A stretch of 64,000 nt of DNA from contig NZ_WVIC01000025.1 in the NCBI RefSeq assembly GCF_009939295.1, forward strand, positions 1-64,000, given 5' to 3'. Origin of the DNA: Petrachloros mirabilis ULC683 (GTDB taxonomy: Bacteria > Cyanobacteriota > Cyanobacteriia > Thermosynechococcales > Thermosynechococcaceae). The translations under genes and the position numbers were made by a program. This document shows, piece after piece, positions 1-12,760 of the stretch; position 1 is the first letter of the stretch; every line of letters begins with the position of its first letter. Below the pieces are notes generated by a model, which worked only from the letters and a program-made list of their open reading frames with translations, made no database searches and had not been told where the DNA came from.

Positions 1-2
1 AA

Positions 3-260
3 CTCGGGAGTTCCTTAGCACATTATGGGCTCTTTTTTCTTGCGCTTACCCTGGGAGTGAAAGAAGTATGGTTCTGGCAGGATAATCGCTTTTCACTATA
101 CCGCTTGAATGATTCTAGTTCTGACTACGACTCCATTGAGCAAAGTACTTTCTTCCCAGATTTAGATTTCACGCTACTGGCAACCTACATTCAGCCAGAG
201 GCAGAACCTCAAGCGGTCAGAGCATTTTTGCAAGCATTGCGGCAGCAGGGGAGCAATTAA
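3..260 (+). CDS. Uma2-family-like protein, C-terminal end (5' partial)
   Basis: The reading frame is open from the left edge of the window, so only about 85 C-terminal residues are visible. The piece LGVKEVWFWQDNRFSLYRL followed by a FFPDLDFTLLATYI segment looks like the end of Uma2 (PD-(D/E)XK superfamily) proteins, where a short strand-helix tail follows the nuclease core. The catalytic core would lie off the window, so activity cannot be judged. The stop codon ends one base before the ATG of the next cas gene, so it is probably in the same operon. A GTG at 57 could be read as a start, but the homologous-looking residues upstream argue for a longer protein. Confidence 0.6.
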   Translation, partial: LGSSLAHYGLFFLALTLGVKEVWFWQDNRFSLYRLNDSSSDYDSIEQSTFFPDLDFTLLATYIQPEAEPQAVRAFLQALRQQGSN

Positions 261-914
261 ATGCCAACTTATACGCTCAACATTCATTTGCTCAGTGACA
301 CCACCTTTGGCCGAGGGGATGGCGTTGCTGGTTTACTTGATCAAGAAGTGGAACACGACCCCTATGGATTTCCCTATTTGCGTGGACGAACGCTCAAAGG
401 CTTATTGAGTGAAGAGTGTGACAATTTGATCTATACATTACCTGGCAATCAAAAATCTCACTGGCAAAGAATCGCTGAGGAATTGTTTGGCAAACCTGGC
501 AGCACCCTGGACACGATGGGGGCGATTCATGTTGGAGATGCTCGTTTACCAGACGATTTACACCAGGCAGTTGCCTACCAAATTAGCCAGGGGAAGCTAA
601 CCAGAGCTGAAATTCTCGACTCTCTCACCACAATCCGTCGCCAAACTGCTATCCATCCTGAAACAGGAGTACCCGATCGAGGCAGCTTACGCTCTGGTCG
701 TGTTGTCTTAAGAGACCTGACCTTTACGGCTGACCTCTATTTTGAGCAGCAACCGACGGCTGATCAGCTTTGCCTGCTGATGGTCGGAGCCAAAGCCCTC
801 CGCTATCTGGGCAGTGGTCGCAACCGGGGACGCGGACATGTGCGCTGTTGTCTTCATGGAGAATCTCTACCCCAAAATCATCTCGATTGCTTTTTCGCTG
901 TTCAGGAGGCATAA
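261..914 (+). CDS. cas7: Type III CRISPR RAMP protein, single-domain Cas7 (Csm3-like)
   Basis: A 217-residue RAMP protein, probably a backbone subunit of a type III-D effector that binds crRNA and may cut target RNA. RGRTLKGLL at residues 41-49 is the conserved Cas7 helix start after the thumb region, and SGRNRGRG near residue 190 is the glycine-rich loop of the family. Asp33 in EHDPYG sits where Csm3/Cmr4 proteins carry the catalytic aspartate of target cleavage; that equivalence is inferred from position. The start immediately follows the stop of the partial upstream gene, and csx10 begins three bases after its own stop, so all are read from one mRNA. Nothing looks broken. Confidence 0.85.
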   Translation: MPTYTLNIHLLSDTTFGRGDGVAGLLDQEVEHDPYGFPYLRGRTLKGLLSEECDNLIYTLPGNQKSHWQRIAEELFGKPGSTLDTMGAIHVGDARLPDDLHQAVAYQISQGKLTRAEILDSLTTIRRQTAIHPETGVPDRGSLRSGRVVLRDLTFTADLYFEQQPTADQLCLLMVGAKALRYLGSGRNRGRGHVRCCLHGESLPQNHLDCFFAVQEA

Positions 915-917
915 CCC

Positions 918-2509
918 ATGCCAGCCATTCTAGTCACTATCAAAGCTCTACAACCCATCCTGGCAACTTCGTTTCAGGGCGATCCTAACAGTGATGTCTC
1001 CTATGACTACATTCCGGGCAGCATGATTCGGGGTGCTGTAATTGGACGCTATTTACAACACCAGGAATTGGGAGAACTGGATTTGACAGATCTGGAAACA
1101 CAAAAACTCTTTTTTCAACCCAATCACACTCGCTATCTCAATGCTCATCTAGTCAGTCAAAAAGAACGGCATCGTACATTACCTGTACCTCGCTCCTGGT
1201 ACAAACTCAAGGATGCCGAAATCACAGAAAATGCAGGAACTAATATTTACGATCTGAGTTTAGAACAAGATGACCAACAAGAGTCTCTGAAGGTTATTCG
1301 GGATGGTTTTTGCGTCTTTGAAGATGGCTTTGTTCGACTATACACTCCTGAGCGGCGTATTAACATCCACAATAGCCGCGATCGCCGCAAAGGCCGCTCC
1401 AGCAAACGGGAAGATCAACCTAGCAGTGAAGGTGCAATTTTCCGATACGATGCGCTAGATACAAGACAAACCTTTCAGTCTGTCATTCTTTGCGAGGAAC
1501 GTAATATTGAGTTTTTCAAACAACTTTTAAGCCAACCCGACCTATGGTTGGGGGGATCACGCAGTGCAGGATATGGTCATACTCAAATTTTCTGCAAAAT
1601 TCAGGACTCGTGGCACGAGTTTCAAGCATTAGGAGATAAGGAGGATATTGATGCAGAACATCTCACAATTACCTTACTCAGTGATACTTTGCTACGAGAT
1701 GTCAACGGTCAACCCACTGCTAATCCAAGCCTGATTGCAGCAGCGATTAATACAGCCTGCGGCAGCGATCTCCCCATGCCTGAGTCAAAGCATATTTTCA
1801 GCAGCCAGACCTACATTGGTGGCTTTAATCGAAAGTGGGGACTGCCCTTACCCCAAGTACCGGCTCTGGCTGCTGGAACGGTGGTTGTCTTTGAAAATGC
1901 CCCCCTTACCGAGGAGCAGATGCAGCAATTGCACTGGCAGGGGATTGGCGATCGCCGTAATGAAGGCTTTGGGCGCGTGGCCATCAACTGGCATCGACGA
2001 GCAATACTTCAAGTCAAAAAGCCGCCCAAACCTCAAGCTTCACATCAGCAGCCTTCAATCAGTTCGCCATCATTGCCCTTAGCTCAGAGAATGGCGACGC
2101 AGCTTCTGCGTCAAAAACTAGACCAGCTTCTAAAAACAGAACTCGATCGCAGAAAACTAGAAGCCAGAAATATTTCCAACAGCCAGCTTTCCAGATTGCA
2201 ACTTATTGCTCGCAGAGGATTAAGTTCTGAACCAGCTAGCTTACAAGATGTTAGTGAATTTCTGAATCGTGACAACCTCACAAAAACGGCCTTGGAACAG
2301 TTTCAGAAGACTAGATTTAAGCAAACCAATGAGCCTTTTTATAGTTGGCTGCAAGATCGACTAAAGAATCCTCGCAGTTGGATTGCTCAACCACCGGAAG
2401 TTCAATTGAGCACAGAAGTCAAAGCAACCGTTGATGACTCATTGGCAACGGAGTACACCCTCAAGCTAATCATGGCAGTTGCAAAACAGGCAGCCAAGGA
2501 GAATCAACA

Positions 2510-2513
<4 letters not shown>
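918..2513 (+). CDS. csx10: Csx10 (Cas5-type RAMP of type III-D) with helical C-terminal extension
   Basis: A 531-residue protein of the Csx10 family, which takes the Cas5 place and caps the crRNA 5' tag in type III-D effectors. Two RAMP/RRM domains are visible. The first (about 1-230) has YDYIPGSMIRGA and the glycine loop LWLGGSRSAGYG near 209-220; the second (about 245-360) ends in IGDRRNEGFGRV near 342. Residues from about 370 onward follow a Pro/Ser-rich linker and are helical and charged, without RAMP motifs. In the III-Dv complex of Synechocystis a Cas5 domain is fused to a Cas11 (small subunit) domain, and this tail could be the equivalent; that is inference. Its stop overlaps the next start by 4 bases (ATGA). 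Confidence 0.85.
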
Positions 2514-5785
<3,272 letters not shown>

Positions 5786-5865
5786 ATCTACTACTTGCTC
5801 ATTCTTGAATCAAGTTTTATCTTTCTAATCTCATTTGTTCATATTCATTCTAGAAGCGATCGCCC

Positions 5866-8099
5866 ATGTTTCCCAAACACATTGCCTGCGTTACTGAATC
5901 TCGTCAAGCCCTCGCTCCTTATAATTTTGTCGAACTACCTGATCAGGTTGTTCAAGCCCAGCCTATCCCAGATGGCGATCGCTATCATCCCGATCGCCAC
6001 ACCGGAAAAATTGAATGCATCCTCACCACTGAATCTCCGATTTACACTCGTTGTGGCTGGTCACAAGAGGATTTTGCTCAATACGGAGATAAAGCATTTC
6101 ATGAATTACCAAATGAAATTCAGCAAAAACGGGCCAATTTTTTCATCAATCCTGTAACTCAACAGCCAATAATTCCTGGCAGTAGCCTGAGAGGAATGCT
6201 TCGCACCCTGGTTGAGATTGTTAGCTTTAGTAAAATTGATGAAGTTGCGGACTCTCAGCTAATTTATCGTGCAGTGGGAGACACAACTTCTCTGGGAGAG
6301 AGATACCGAGAACGACTACTAAAAAACTTAAGAAATAATGAATATATTTTTCTAATGCAAGCAGGTTATAAGCTGTTAAGCATCTAAACTGCATGTTGAT
6401 CGCTCTCAAGCCCTTGCTACAAGGGGATTGACCTGGAAATTTAAATGCCGATCAGCTTATGATCCAGACATTATCTGGTGGATGGAAAATCCGACCCGCA
6501 CGCGAGCTGGTTCAGAATGCCTCATTTGCCAGGATTGAAAAGGATGAGATTCCTAAAAATTTAAGCAAGTGGAGAAAATCAGAGAATGCTTATAATATTG
6601 GCGTTAGTGTAGATCCCATCAAAACTTTTTCTCACAATTACGGTAGAGTAAAACTTCGCTACGCAAAGGCTAAACCACTTGAAGGTGGTGAAGAAAATGG
6701 TGTTTTAATAAAGACAGGATCGGCACCTCGAAAGCACATGCAGTTTGTATTTGGGTTGCCTGAAACACATGATCGATCTGATATTTCTATTCCAAATGAG
6801 TTAATTGAAGAATACAAAAATCAGATTACTGAAGGACAGAAAAAGATTCTGGGTGCGGAGGGAGTTTTACTCAATAGCCAATCCGTCTTCTATCTTCTGG
6901 AAGAGAATCAACTGGTTTTCTTTGGGCACGCTATGATGTTTCGTCTGCCCTACAGGTCTTCAACAAGATCATTTATACCTTCTCAGTTGAGAAGTTCTGA
7001 AAACCTGAAAAATATTGAAACAACTGATTTTACTGATGCAATCTTTGGTTATGCAAGGGATCAAAAGCGAGAGGAAAATCAAACACGCTGCGGCAGAGTT
7101 TTTCTAACTGATTCAATATGTGTTAATTTTGAGCAAGAGAGACCTATTTCACCTAAAATACTAGCAAGTCCAAAGTCAACAACTTTTCAGCATTATCTTG
7201 TTCAGCCTGAAGAAATTAAAGCTGACCCGAAAAAGCTTAAACACTACGCTAGTGAACCAGTTTGCAAAACTGTTCTGCGAGGACATAAGCTTTATTGGCA
7301 TAAACGAGACATAATGCTCCCTCAAATTAGAGAAGCAGACATTGGAAAAATCAATAAATCAAAATCTCAGTATACGAAAATTAAGCCGCTCAAGCCAGGG
7401 TCTTTATTCAACTTCTCTATTCATTTTGAGAATCTCAGCAAGGTTGAACTAGGCGCGCTGCTCTGGGTGCTAGATCTTGCCCAGGATGAGAAATATCGGC
7501 TCTCCTTAGGAATGGGTAAGCCTTTGGGCTTGGGAGCCATCAAGATCACCCATAAGCTTTATCTCAACCAACGCAAGCAGCGGTATAAAACGCTTTTTAC
7601 CGATGAGCAGTGGTTTACAGGATACCCCGCTGAGCCGGATTCATCAAAACCCTATATCAAAGCATTTGATGCCCATATTCGTCAGGAAATTGGTGCCACT
7701 GAATCTTCACTAAAAAACGTGCGACGCATCAAAATGCTGCTGGCAATGCTGAGTTGGACTGAGGCACCACCTGCTGATCAAACTCGTTATCTGGAAATCG
7801 AACGGGATGCCAGCCAGCCCCACATTGGTACACCCAAAAAAGGCAAGGTTAATGAGTATGCCGATCGCCCAGTCTTACCCACGCCGCTGCAAGTTATTGG
7901 TTGGGAGGATTGTAACAATAAAAACGACAATCCCAACTCAGGAGATTCTGGAAAGGGCAACTCGCCCAAACCCACTTCACCCAAGCCAGACAAAGGCAAT
8001 CATGCCTCGTCTAAACCTCGAAAATCTTCCTCTGCTAGAACTGAGAAAACCAGTATGGCTGCTGCCCTTGAGCGGCCAAAACTTCCTAAGCAAAGATAG
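5866..8099 (+). pseudogene. TIGR03986-type RAMP (Cas7-like) gene split by a short insertion
   Basis: Two reading frames together make one RAMP protein of the TIGR03986 type (possibly the Cas7-with-insertion subunit of III-Dv). The N-terminal part, 5866-6387, has FFINPVTQQPIIPGSSLRGM and IYRAVGDTTSLGERYR and stops after MQAGYKLLSI. The rest, 6459-8099, resumes with LSGGWKIRPA and has LVFFGHAMMFRLPYR, GRVFLTD, TTFQHYLVQP, RGHKLYWHK, LGALLWVLDL and GMGKPLGLGAIKI, ending in a Ser/Pro/Lys-rich tail. Skipping 6370-6458 (89 bases) joins AGY to MIQTLSGGW in frame. In between are several stops and a CCCTTG-CTA-CAAGGG palindrome. A sequencing error cannot explain an 89-base extra segment, so the subunit is probably truncated. 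An 80-base gap separates it from Uma2. Confidence 0.8.
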
Positions 8100-8142
8100 G
8101 CAGTTTTTACTATAACAGGTGTTGGTTCCCTGGGTTCCCCGC

Positions 8143-8626
8143 CTGGTTGACTGACAAATCTTTTTCCCTCATCCCCCAACCCCTTCTTCTCCCAAAAGTG
8201 GAGAAGGGGAGCCGGAGTTAGGAACTAGGCTTAAAGCCCCTCTCCCGCTCTGGGCTACGGTGTACACACATCTCTAGGTAAACCCATTCCACCCTGCATT
8301 AGCCCCCCCGACCCCCCAAGTTTGGGGGGAGATCAACAAAAATTGGGACTATATTCCCCCCCAAATTGGGGCTACCGTGTACACACAAGTCTGAGAAAAA
8401 CGATTTCACCCTGCATTCGCCCCCTACATCCCCCATTCTGGGGGACTGTGAGATATTCAAAACCCCCCAAATTACGCCCTTCGGGCACGCTTCGCGAGGG
8501 GGGCAGAGGGGCGAGTGTAAGGATGTTGGAGGATTGTAGTCATCTTCTTAGATTTGTGTGTACACCGTAGCCCGCTCTGGGAGAGGGGTTGGGGTGAGGG
8601 CGGTTCGAGTTTTGTCAGTCAATCAG
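8143..8626. mobile_element. Miniature element, GACTGACAAA-end family, with 10-bp target duplication
   Basis: The ends are CTGGTTGACTGACAAA on the left and the reverse complement of CTGATTGACTGACAAAAC on the right. The flanking direct repeat GGTTCCCCGC lies at 8133-8142 and 8627-8636. No transposase is inside, so this is a non-autonomous element (MITE). A second element is inserted in it at 8255-8570; without that insert it is about 157 bases. Its arms carry the CCCTCA...CCCCAACCCC / GGGGTTGGGGTGAGGG motif seen at several other sites in the window. It sits between the end of the CRISPR operon and the convergent acyl-CoA dehydrogenase gene. No gene is supported in this 540-base gap. Confidence 0.85.
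8255..8570. mobile_element. Nested element with CTACGGTGTACACACA ends
   Basis: Inverted ends CTACGGTGTACACACA are perfect over 16 bases at 8255-8270 and 8555-8570. An 11-base direct repeat CCCGCTCTGGG flanks it at 8244-8254 and 8571-8581. The interior holds G/C runs of the CCCCCAAATTGGGG and CCCCCATTCTGGGGG type and a second partial copy of the left end near 8365, so it is itself composite. No coding region is supported. Confidence 0.8.
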
Positions 8627-8641
8627 GGTTCCCCGCTCTGA

Positions 8642-9796
8642 TCAATCCTGGCAACCTGCAAATGATCCAAGCGGCCTGCTTGTTCGTGTAAACTTTCCGG
8701 GATTGACCAACTGCTCCAGCGTTGCTTCTAGAATATCTGGGGTTTGCCCAAATATGGTAAAGGCCAGAGCTTCTCGGTAAACTCGCTGGGCTGGGTGATC
8801 GAGCCGATTGGCAGCTCCACGGGAGACTGTAACCGCAGCTTGGGCACAGCGGTGCGCCAGGTCAATGGCGGTGGCTCGCAGGTGCAATTGTCTGGGATAA
8901 GGGGTAGAGGTTTGCTGGGCTTGGTAGAAGTGCTGGCGGCAGTCTTCTAGATCTGCTTGTAAGGACTGAATAGCCTGTTGGCTGCTAACAGATAGGCTTG
9001 ATGTCTGCGTAGCCACAATGTCCAGACCTGCCTGGGCACACCCTAGGGCAAAGAACCCATGTTGAAGGGCATCTTGGTGATCGCGCCCCTGAAGCCATCC
9101 CGTAGGCTTGAGACACACTACTGCATCGGTTTCCAGGTGCCAGTCCTGGAGCGTCACGGTGACGGTCTGGGTCGAAGCCATTGCCACCAAGTCTAGGGGG
9201 TGACTCACGTGCAGCGTTCCACCCTCTGGCTGTGAGGTAGAGACCAGAGGAGCTATGCCTAGAACGGCTGACCCATTGGCACAGGTGGCTCCGACAATAA
9301 AATGCTGGAAACAGCCTGCTCCTGTTACCCAGGGCACTTGTCCACTGAGAGAGAAACCCATATCCGTAAGTCGAGCTTGCACCCGTGGTAGTCCCTGGCG
9401 TCGCAGGTGCGAAATGCCAACGCCTAGGCCGATCAGTCCTGTCCCCATCTTGGGGAGGTACTGCTGCTGGAGTGCCAAATTGTCACTTTGCGCCAGCAGA
9501 GCAGCGGCACTTTGATGTTGGGTTTGCAAAAATGCCAGAGCACCCGAGTAACGACTGATGCGTTCTTGGAACTGGCGAAACGTTAGCATATCTAACTCTC
9601 GTCCGCCCCATTGCTGAGGAACCTGCAAGGTCAGGAGGTTGCGATCGCCCATGGCCTGAAAGACTTGCTTCAGAACCGAGAAATCCTGGTCAATCTGTAT
9701 AGATTGAGGGGCAACCCATCGCCATAAAAAGTCCTCAACCTCAGATAGAAAGTCTGCAACAGGCTCTACCAACATCCGATTTGCCTTGCCGGACAA
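8642..9796 (-). CDS. Acyl-CoA dehydrogenase family protein
   Basis: A 384-residue flavoprotein-like protein with the N-terminal helical domain (LLTLQVPQQWGGRELDML, about 52-69), the middle beta domain (GFSLSGQVPWVTGAGCFQHF, about 147-166) and a C-terminal helical domain (about 230-365). Acyl-CoA dehydrogenases desaturate acyl thioesters with FAD. The usual catalytic glutamate cannot be pointed to with confidence, so substrate and activity are open. An alternative start at 9775 (MLVEPVADF) would give 377 residues. It stands alone between repeat elements. Confidence 0.72.
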   Translation of the reverse strand: MSGKANRMLVEPVADFLSEVEDFLWRWVAPQSIQIDQDFSVLKQVFQAMGDRNLLTLQVPQQWGGRELDMLTFRQFQERISRYSGALAFLQTQHQSAAALLAQSDNLALQQQYLPKMGTGLIGLGVGISHLRRQGLPRVQARLTDMGFSLSGQVPWVTGAGCFQHFIVGATCANGSAVLGIAPLVSTSQPEGGTLHVSHPLDLVAMASTQTVTVTLQDWHLETDAVVCLKPTGWLQGRDHQDALQHGFFALGCAQAGLDIVATQTSSLSVSSQQAIQSLQADLEDCRQHFYQAQQTSTPYPRQLHLRATAIDLAHRCAQAAVTVSRGAANRLDHPAQRVYREALAFTIFGQTPDILEATLEQLVNPGKFTRTSRPLGSFAGCQD

Positions 9797-9811
9797 ACAT
9801 CAAAACGGGTC

Positions 9812-9955
9812 TTAGAACCAGTTTGAAAAGATTCTAACGCCTTGCACCCGCCCCCTAAACCCCCCATTCTGGGGGACTTAAGCGTGATCAAAGCTCCCCA
9901 GAATGGGGGGTTGGGGGGCGAATGTAGAGCATGGGAAGACTTTTTAAAAAGTCTC
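9812..9955. repeat. G/C-palindromic MITE-like repeat (CCCCCATTCTGGGGG family)
   Basis: The core has two facing copies of CCCCCCATTCTGGGG / CCCCAGAATGGGGGG separated by about 20 bases (CTTAAGCGTGATCAAAG). Outer arms around GTTTGAAAAGATTCTAAC and GCATGGGAAGAC match the copy at 53226-53376 in reverse orientation. Limits are approximate. No coding potential. Confidence 0.7.
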
Positions 9956-10264
9956 CTAAGCTTTGCGGAAGAGGCTAACCCCCAACCGGAGTGGTGGAAA
10001 CACAGCGTGATAACGAACTTTTAGTCCCAAAATCATAGAGGTGAGACAGAGCGTCACCACATTGGCACAAATCACTGGCAGGTCATGGGTAAAGAGTCCA
10101 TAGACTAACCACAGGACAATTCCTACCGTGAGCGTGACTAGCATCGCCCAGGAAATATCCGCAGCAGATTTGGTCTGCCAAATCTTGAGAAGCTGGGGCA
10201 GATAAGCAATGGTGGTTAAAGCCCCAGCCAATAAACCCAGTAGCGTCATGTCATCCATAGCCAT
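9956..10264 (-). CDS. SemiSWEET-type sugar transporter
   Basis: About 100 residues with three membrane helices and the PQ-loop signature AGALTTIAYLPQLLKIWQTKSA of SemiSWEET proteins, half-size SWEETs that dimerise to pass mono- or disaccharides. The Pro-Gln pair lies in helix 1, and a WLVYGLFTHDLPVICAN segment spans helices 2 and 3. The start at 10264 (MAMDDMTLLG) is preferred over the longer frame from 10306 because family members begin just before helix 1; 10258 is equally possible. It lies on the same strand as the RuBisCO operon, after a strong hairpin, so it may be separately transcribed or receive read-through. Confidence 0.85.
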   Translation of the reverse strand: MAMDDMTLLGLLAGALTTIAYLPQLLKIWQTKSAADISWAMLVTLTVGIVLWLVYGLFTHDLPVICANVVTLCLTSMILGLKVRYHAVFPPLRLGVSLFRKA

Positions 10265-10332
10265 TATTTTAGCGTTTGTACCCGAGGGAATGACAACCTG
10301 GCTCATCAGGAAGGCAGAGCCTTACATGCTAT

Positions 10333-10392
10333 GGCGGCTGGTACGACAAACCCCCAAAAGATAGATGCTTTGGGGGTTTGTCGTACCAGCCG
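10333..10392. terminator. Perfect 25-bp inverted repeat after rbcS
   Basis: Arms at 10333-10357 and 10368-10392 are exact reverse complements (GCGGCTGGTACGACAAACCC on) with a 10-base loop. It lies 46 bases beyond the rbcS stop. There is no long T run, so it is either a terminator without a tail or an mRNA-stabilising stem for the rbcL-X-S transcript. Confidence 0.65.
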
Positions 10393-10438
10393 CTGAAGCT
10401 CACACCGCTTCACCAATCAGCAATTGGCTTAGAGGCAA

Positions 10439-10759
10439 CTACGGCTTGTGAACGATAAAGCTGAGCACTTGGCACTGCTTGATGTTGTCAAAGCCAACCA
10501 CGCGGATATAGCAGCGGGGGTAAGACCCCCGACAGTCTTGTACTTCTCGCAGCACTTCATGGGTGGTGGTGGCGTTGAACATGGGCAACTTCCACATGGT
10601 CCAGTAGCACTCTGTGGGTTCAGAGGTTTCGTTGAATTCAATGGCTGGGAAATAGCCATTGTCTAAAACATACTGAATTTGGCGGTTGACTTGATCGTCT
10701 GAGAGGGGGGGCAGATAAGACAGTGTTTCGTAACGGCGCTCTTTAGGGAGAGTTTTCAT
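10439..10759 (-). CDS. rbcS: RuBisCO small subunit
   Basis: A 106-residue small subunit of form IB RuBisCO. It starts [19 protein letters not shown] and has [20 protein letters not shown] and VREVQDCR-like and [13 protein letters not shown] segments typical of cyanobacteria. The ATG at 10759 is preferred to an upstream start at 10789 because GAGGA lies 5-6 bases before it and family members begin here. It is the third gene of rbcL-rbcX-rbcS and packs as four-subunit caps on the RbcL octamer in the carboxysome. Confidence 0.97.
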   Translation of the reverse strand: MKTLPKERRYETLSYLPPLSDDQVNRQIQYVLDNGYFPAIEFNETSEPTECYWTMWKLPMFNATTTHEVLREVQDCRGSYPRCYIRVVGFDNIKQCQVLSFIVHKP

Positions 10760-10815
10760 GATGTCCTCAATAACGTTAGGTGTACGCAAAAAATCAGGAG
10801 GATGATAAGGCTTGA

Positions 10816-11226
10816 TTAGCTTTCTGTGGCATCTGCTGCATCTGGAGTTTGTTCAAGGGGGAGGTCACTCAAGGTCGGATCGACTTGGGTCATGCGCTCA
10901 AGCTGCTGACGACGCTGCTCCATGTTGGCTTGCTCTAGGCCAGAACGCAGCATTTCTGGTAGGAAGTCTGCAAGTTCGTTGGCAATGTGCGATCGCACCG
11001 TCAACAGTCGAAAGCCCAGCTCTGGATTTTCCCGAAACAACGCCTTCAGAAAAATCTCACCATCTTGAATACTTTCTCTAGCCGCAAACTGATGTAGCCA
11101 AAACCGTTGAATCGGATCAGTCTCTTTCAATTGATCAAGCACCACATGGAGCGCTTGGTAAGTGACATAGCTGATCAGCGTTTTGGTGGTGGCCTTCGCA
11201 ATTCGCTTGAGGCTGGATGAGTCCAT
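10816..11226 (-). CDS. rbcX: RuBisCO assembly chaperone RbcX
   Basis: 136 residues beginning [20 protein letters not shown]. RbcX is a helical dimer that clamps the C-terminal tail of RbcL (EIKFEFE) during octamer assembly. The conserved parts [24 protein letters not shown] and [16 protein letters not shown] are present; the acidic C-terminus is variable as in the family. The ATG at 11226 is chosen because upstream in-frame residues do not resemble the family and run into the rbcL-rbcX intergenic stem-loop. It sits between rbcL (100 bases upstream) and rbcS (57 bases downstream), the common cyanobacterial order. Confidence 0.95.
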   Translation of the reverse strand: MDSSSLKRIAKATTKTLISYVTYQALHVVLDQLKETDPIQRFWLHQFAARESIQDGEIFLKALFRENPELGFRLLTVRSHIANELADFLPEMLRSGLEQANMEQRRQQLERMTQVDPTLSDLPLEQTPDAADATES

Positions 11227-11272
11227 AGCAGACCTGCAAGGAAAGACAAAACCAATGTCTTTCAGCACCTGA

Positions 11273-11315
11273 GCGTCAGGATGAAAAGAGCCATTGAAGA
11301 CTTTCATCCTGACGC
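11273..11315. promoter_or_regulatory. Stem-loop between rbcL and rbcX
   Basis: Arms GCGTCAGGATGAAA (11273-11286) and TTTCATCCTGACGC (11302-11315) are perfect complements with a 15-base loop. It is placed 11 bases after the rbcL stop with no T run. A processing, partial-termination or stabilising element that sets the rbcL:rbcS ratio is likely. Confidence 0.6.
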
Positions 11316-11326
11316 AAGATGCCAGA

Positions 11327-12760
11327 CTAGATGGTATCCACAGCCTCAAACTCGAACTTGATTTCCTTCCACAGTTCACAAGCTGCGGCCAGTTCAGGAC
11401 TCCAGCGAGCGGCTTCTCGAATAATGTCGCCCCCTTCACGGGTCAAGTCACGACCTTCATTCCGAGCCTGCACGCAAGCTTCCAGCGCCACCCGGTTCGC
11501 CGTTGCCCCAGGTGCATTGCCCCAGGGGTGACCCAAGGTACCACCACCAAACTGAAGCACAGAATCATCGCCGAAGATTTCGACCAAGGCTGGCATGTGC
11601 CAAATGTGAATCCCGCCGGAGGCCACAGCCATCACACCCGGCATAGAAGCCCACTCTTGGGTAAAGTAAATGCCCCGTGAAGGATCTTTTTCCACATAGT
11701 TTTCTCGCAGCAGATCCACAAAGCCCATAGTGATGCCTTTCTCACCTTCGAGCTTACCCACAACCGTACCGGTGTGGATGTGGTCACCCCCAGACATGCG
11801 CAGGGTCTTGGCCAACACCCGGAAGTGAATCCCGTGATTCTTTTGGCGGTCAATCACAGCGTGCATAGCGCGGTGAATGTGAAGCAGTAAACCATTATCC
11901 CGACACCAGTGGGCTAAACTCGTATTCGCAGTGAACCCAGCGGTCAAGTAGTCGTGCATGATGATGGGCATTTCTAGTTCTTTGGCGAACTCAGCCCGTT
12001 TGAACATTTCTTCGCAGGTGGGAGCGGTAACGTTCAGGTAGTGACCTTTGATTTCACCGGTTTCTGCCTGAGCTTTTTTGATGGCTTCAGCGACAAACAA
12101 GAAGCGATCGCGCCAGCGTTGGAACGGTTGGGAGTTAATGTTTTCATCATCCTTGGTGAAGTCTAAACCACCCCGCAGACACTCATACACGGCTCGACCA
12201 TAATTTTTGGCCGACAGACCCAGCTTGGGCTTAATCGTACAACCCAGCAACGGACGACCGTACTTATTGAGCTTGTCGCGCTCCACTTGAATCCCGTGGG
12301 GTGGCCCTTGGAATGTCTTCAGGTAGGCAACCGGAATCCGTAAATCTTCCAGACGCAGGGCTTTGAGCGCTTTGAACCCAAACACGTTCCCCACAATGGA
12401 GGTGAGCATGTTGGTCACAGAGCCTTCCTCGAACAGATCAAGAGGATAGGCAACATAAGCAATGAATTGACCGTCATCAGCACCGGGAACCGGCTCAATG
12501 TCGTAGCAACGACCCTTGTAGCGATCCAGGTCAGTCAGCAAGTCTGTCCACACCGTAGTCCAGGTACCTGTGGAAGATTCTGCCGCCACCGCAGCACCCG
12601 CCTCCTCAGGCGGCACACCAGGCTGAGGCGTGACTCGGAATGCCGCCAGCGTGTCCGTATCTTTCGGGGTGTAGTCAGGGGTGTAGTAGGTTAACCGATA
12701 ATCCTTAACACCCGCTTCGTAGCCTGATTTTGACTGAGTTTTTGTCTGAGAATAAGACAT
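11327..12760 (-). CDS. rbcL: RuBisCO large subunit, form IB
   Basis: 477 residues. It is recognised throughout: [20 protein letters not shown] at the N-terminus, [16 protein letters not shown] with the catalytic lysine, [10 protein letters not shown] with the carbamylated lysine, HIHRAMHAV, and [10 protein letters not shown] with loop residues. It ends [16 protein letters not shown], the RbcX recognition tail. The ATG at 12760 ([11 protein letters not shown]) is preferred over 12781 since AGGGAG lies 5 bases upstream and all cyanobacterial homologues begin here. It fixes CO2 onto RuBP inside carboxysomes. First gene of the rbcL-rbcX-rbcS operon; no carboxysome genes are adjacent. Confidence 0.98.
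   Translation of the reverse strand: MSYSQTKTQSKSGYEAGVKDYRLTYYTPDYTPKDTDTLAAFRVTPQPGVPPEEAGAAVAAESSTGTWTTVWTDLLTDLDRYKGRCYDIEPVPGADDGQFIAYVAYPLDLFEEGSVTNMLTSIVGNVFGFKALKALRLEDLRIPVAYLKTFQGPPHGIQVERDKLNKYGRPLLGCTIKPKLGLSAKNYGRAVYECLRGGLDFTKDDENINSQPFQRWRDRFLFVAEAIKKAQAETGEIKGHYLNVTAPTCEEMFKRAEFAKELEMPIIMHDYLTAGFTANTSLAHWCRDNGLLLHIHRAMHAVIDRQKNHGIHFRVLAKTLRMSGGDHIHTGTVVGKLEGEKGITMGFVDLLRENYVEKDPSRGIYFTQEWASMPGVMAVASGGIHIWHMPALVEIFGDDSVLQFGGGTLGHPWGNAPGATANRVALEACVQARNEGRDLTREGGDIIREAARWSPELAAACELWKEIKFEFEAVDTI

Noticed and set aside
5795-6157. 120-codon frame between Uma2 and the RAMP gene
   Set aside because: It overlaps the RAMP N-terminus in a different phase; the RAMP reading has clear family motifs.
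6424-6510. Alternative open reading across the broken RAMP junction (WKFKCRSAYDPDIIWWMEN)
   Set aside because: It overlaps the conserved GGWKIRPA segment of the RAMP in another phase and ends soon after, so it is most likely a shadow frame.
8322-8570. 82-codon open frame within the nested element
   Set aside because: It consists of translated palindromic G/C runs and ends at the element terminus; no protein-like composition.
8143-8626. Repeated G/C-rich segments as a CRISPR array
   Set aside because: The repeats are inverted and unequal, with direct duplications at the outer edges. No regularly spaced identical direct repeats of 30-37 bases exist anywhere in the window.
11227-11439. N-terminal extension of RbcX
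   Set aside because: It would cross the stem-loop and overlap the rbcL end; homologues begin at MDSS-like residues.
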